The notes under the pieces were generated by a model. That model was not told the origin of the DNA, ran no database searches, and worked only from the letters and a program-made list of their open reading frames with translations. 64,000 nt of DNA from Pseudoduganella lutea (lineage in GTDB: Bacteria > Pseudomonadota > Gammaproteobacteria > Burkholderiales > Burkholderiaceae_D): NCBI RefSeq assembly GCF_004209755.1, contig NZ_CP035913.1, positions 2,914,001 through 2,978,000 on the forward strand, read 5' to 3'. A program made the translations under genes and the position numbers. Positions 63,082-64,000 of the stretch are shown here, in pieces (the first letter of the stretch is position 1; the number at the start of each line of letters is the position of its first letter).

Positions 63082-64000
63082 ATGAGCCAACTGTCGAATT
63101 TGAACCTGGATGTGCCAGCCGATGACCTCGCCGCCGTTTCCCCGGCGATCAAGGCACAGATCCTTGCGGAAGCCCTGCCGTACATCCGCAATTTTCATGG
63201 CAAGACCATCGTCATCAAATACGGTGGCAACGCGATGACCGATGAGCGCCTGAAGCACGGCTTCGCGCGCGATGTCATCCTGCTGAAGCTGGTCGGCATG
63301 AATCCGGTCGTGGTCCACGGCGGCGGTCCCCAGATCGACAATGCGCTGAAGAAGATCGGCAAGCAGGGCACGTTCGTGCAGGGCATGCGCATCACCGACG
63401 AGGAAACCATGGAAGTCGTGGAATGGGTGCTCGGCGGCGAAGTCCAGCAGGACATCGTCATGCTGATCAACCACTACGGCGGCCAGGCCGTGGGCCTGAC
63501 GGGAAAGGACGGCGGCCTGATCCGCGCGCGCAAGATGGCGATGCCGGACAAGGAAAACCCGGGCCAGTACCTGGACATCGGCTTCGTCGGCGAAATCGAT
63601 GCGATCAACCCGGCCGTCGTGAAGGCGCTGCAGGACGACGCGTTCATTCCGATCATTTCGCCGATCGGTTTCGGCCAGGATGGCCAGGCCTACAACATCA
63701 ACGCCGACGTGGTGGCCGGCAAGATCGCCGAGATCCTGAAGGCGGAAAAGCTCATCATGATGACCAATATCGCCGGCGTGCAGGACAAGACCGGCAACCT
63801 GGTCACCGACCTTTCCGCCCGTGAAATCGACGAGATGTTTGCCGACGGCACGATCTCCGGCGGCATGCTGCCGAAGATTTCCTCCGCCCTCGACGCGGCC
63901 AAGTCCGGCGTCAACACGGTGCACATCATCGACGGCCGCATCGAGCACAGCCTGCTGCTCGAAGTGTTGACCGAACAGGCGTTTGGCACTATGATCCGGT
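63082..64000 (+). CDS. argB: Acetylglutamate kinase, 3' truncated by the window
   Basis: The first 306 codons of the enzyme that phosphorylates N-acetylglutamate in arginine synthesis. Visible are KYGGNAM (phosphate-binding, about 46-52), [15 protein letters not shown], the [16 protein letters not shown] segment and the late [24 protein letters not shown]. The reading frame continues to the last base (ATG ATC CGG T), so only a few residues are missing compared with the ~300-residue family. The start [15 protein letters not shown] is upstream of the core by about 40 residues, as in other betaproteobacteria. Confidence 0.96.
   Translation, partial: MSQLSNLNLDVPADDLAAVSPAIKAQILAEALPYIRNFHGKTIVIKYGGNAMTDERLKHGFARDVILLKLVGMNPVVVHGGGPQIDNALKKIGKQGTFVQGMRITDEETMEVVEWVLGGEVQQDIVMLINHYGGQAVGLTGKDGGLIRARKMAMPDKENPGQYLDIGFVGEIDAINPAVVKALQDDAFIPIISPIGFGQDGQAYNINADVVAGKIAEILKAEKLIMMTNIAGVQDKTGNLVTDLSAREIDEMFADGTISGGMLPKISSALDAAKSGVNTVHIIDGRIEHSLLLEVLTEQAFGTMIR

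Overview
The window is high-GC, densely coding bacterial chromosome with no rRNA, tRNA, phage, insertion sequence or CRISPR array that I can see. Gene content and order point to Burkholderiales, most likely Oxalobacteraceae of the Massilia / Duganella / Pseudoduganella type: phaA-phaB with a phasin, minCDE, hemA-prfA-prmC, metE-metR, and many short palindromic intergenic repeats of the kind these genomes carry. The organism assignment is inference from recalled family features, not from a database search.

Layout. 1-3.4 kb: the tail of a Kef-type antiporter subunit, an exported START-like protein, two small conserved proteins and a proline iminopeptidase. 3.4-7.4 kb: an amino acid deaminase/aldolase, then the polyhydroxybutyrate (PHB) genes phaB, phaA and a phasin, all on the minus strand. 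7.6-11 kb: divergent metR and metE with a consensus MetR site between them. 11-13 kb: minC-minD-minE. 13.7-18.6 kb: an orphan response regulator, then hemA-prfA, a repeat-filled gap, and dsbB-prmC. 18.7-22.5 kb: gshA, an HDAC-family hydrolase, ohr and elaA. 22.6-32.3 kb: a histidine kinase and a sigma-54 activator, divergent from an exporter operon (HlyD adaptor, ATPase, two large FtsX-type permeases) that has a -24/-12 promoter preceded by two dyads. 32.3-38.1 kb: an FKBP lipoprotein, kup, a YjaB-like acetyltransferase, rarD and ettA. 38.2-46.6 kb: mostly minus-strand genes (outer-membrane barrel, AlkB, DUF2520, DUF924, MgtC, aminopeptidase P, alpha/beta hydrolase), with an array of 16-bp repeats in the alkB upstream region. 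46.7-56 kb: a Crp/Fnr-type regulator divergent from a tightly packed operon of an acyl-CoA synthetase, a complete LIV-type ABC importer, a YjbR protein and a PaaK-like protein. 56-64 kb: hpt, a stand-alone ClpP paralogue divergent from an ECF sigma factor, an isochorismatase-family hydrolase, nitronate monooxygenase, an MBL-fold hydrolase, DUF1289, a PHB-depolymerase-family esterase, a CWC protein and the first 306 codons of argB.

The most interesting parts are regulatory. (1) The 138 bp between the ClpP paralogue and the ECF sigma gene hold two back-to-back copies of (T/C)GTCACG-N16-CGTC, one facing each gene. This matches my recollection of the ECF41 promoter type and suggests one sigma factor driving itself and a dedicated ClpP. 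(2) The kinase/sigma-54 activator pair faces a -24/-12 promoter and tandem CGGACA/TGTCCG dyads in front of a dual-permease exporter. (3) An 18-bp dyad lies just upstream of the Crp/Fnr-type regulator that is divergent from the CoA-ligase/ABC operon. (4) Several distinct palindromic repeat families occupy gene ends, including a perfect 62-bp palindrome between two convergent genes.
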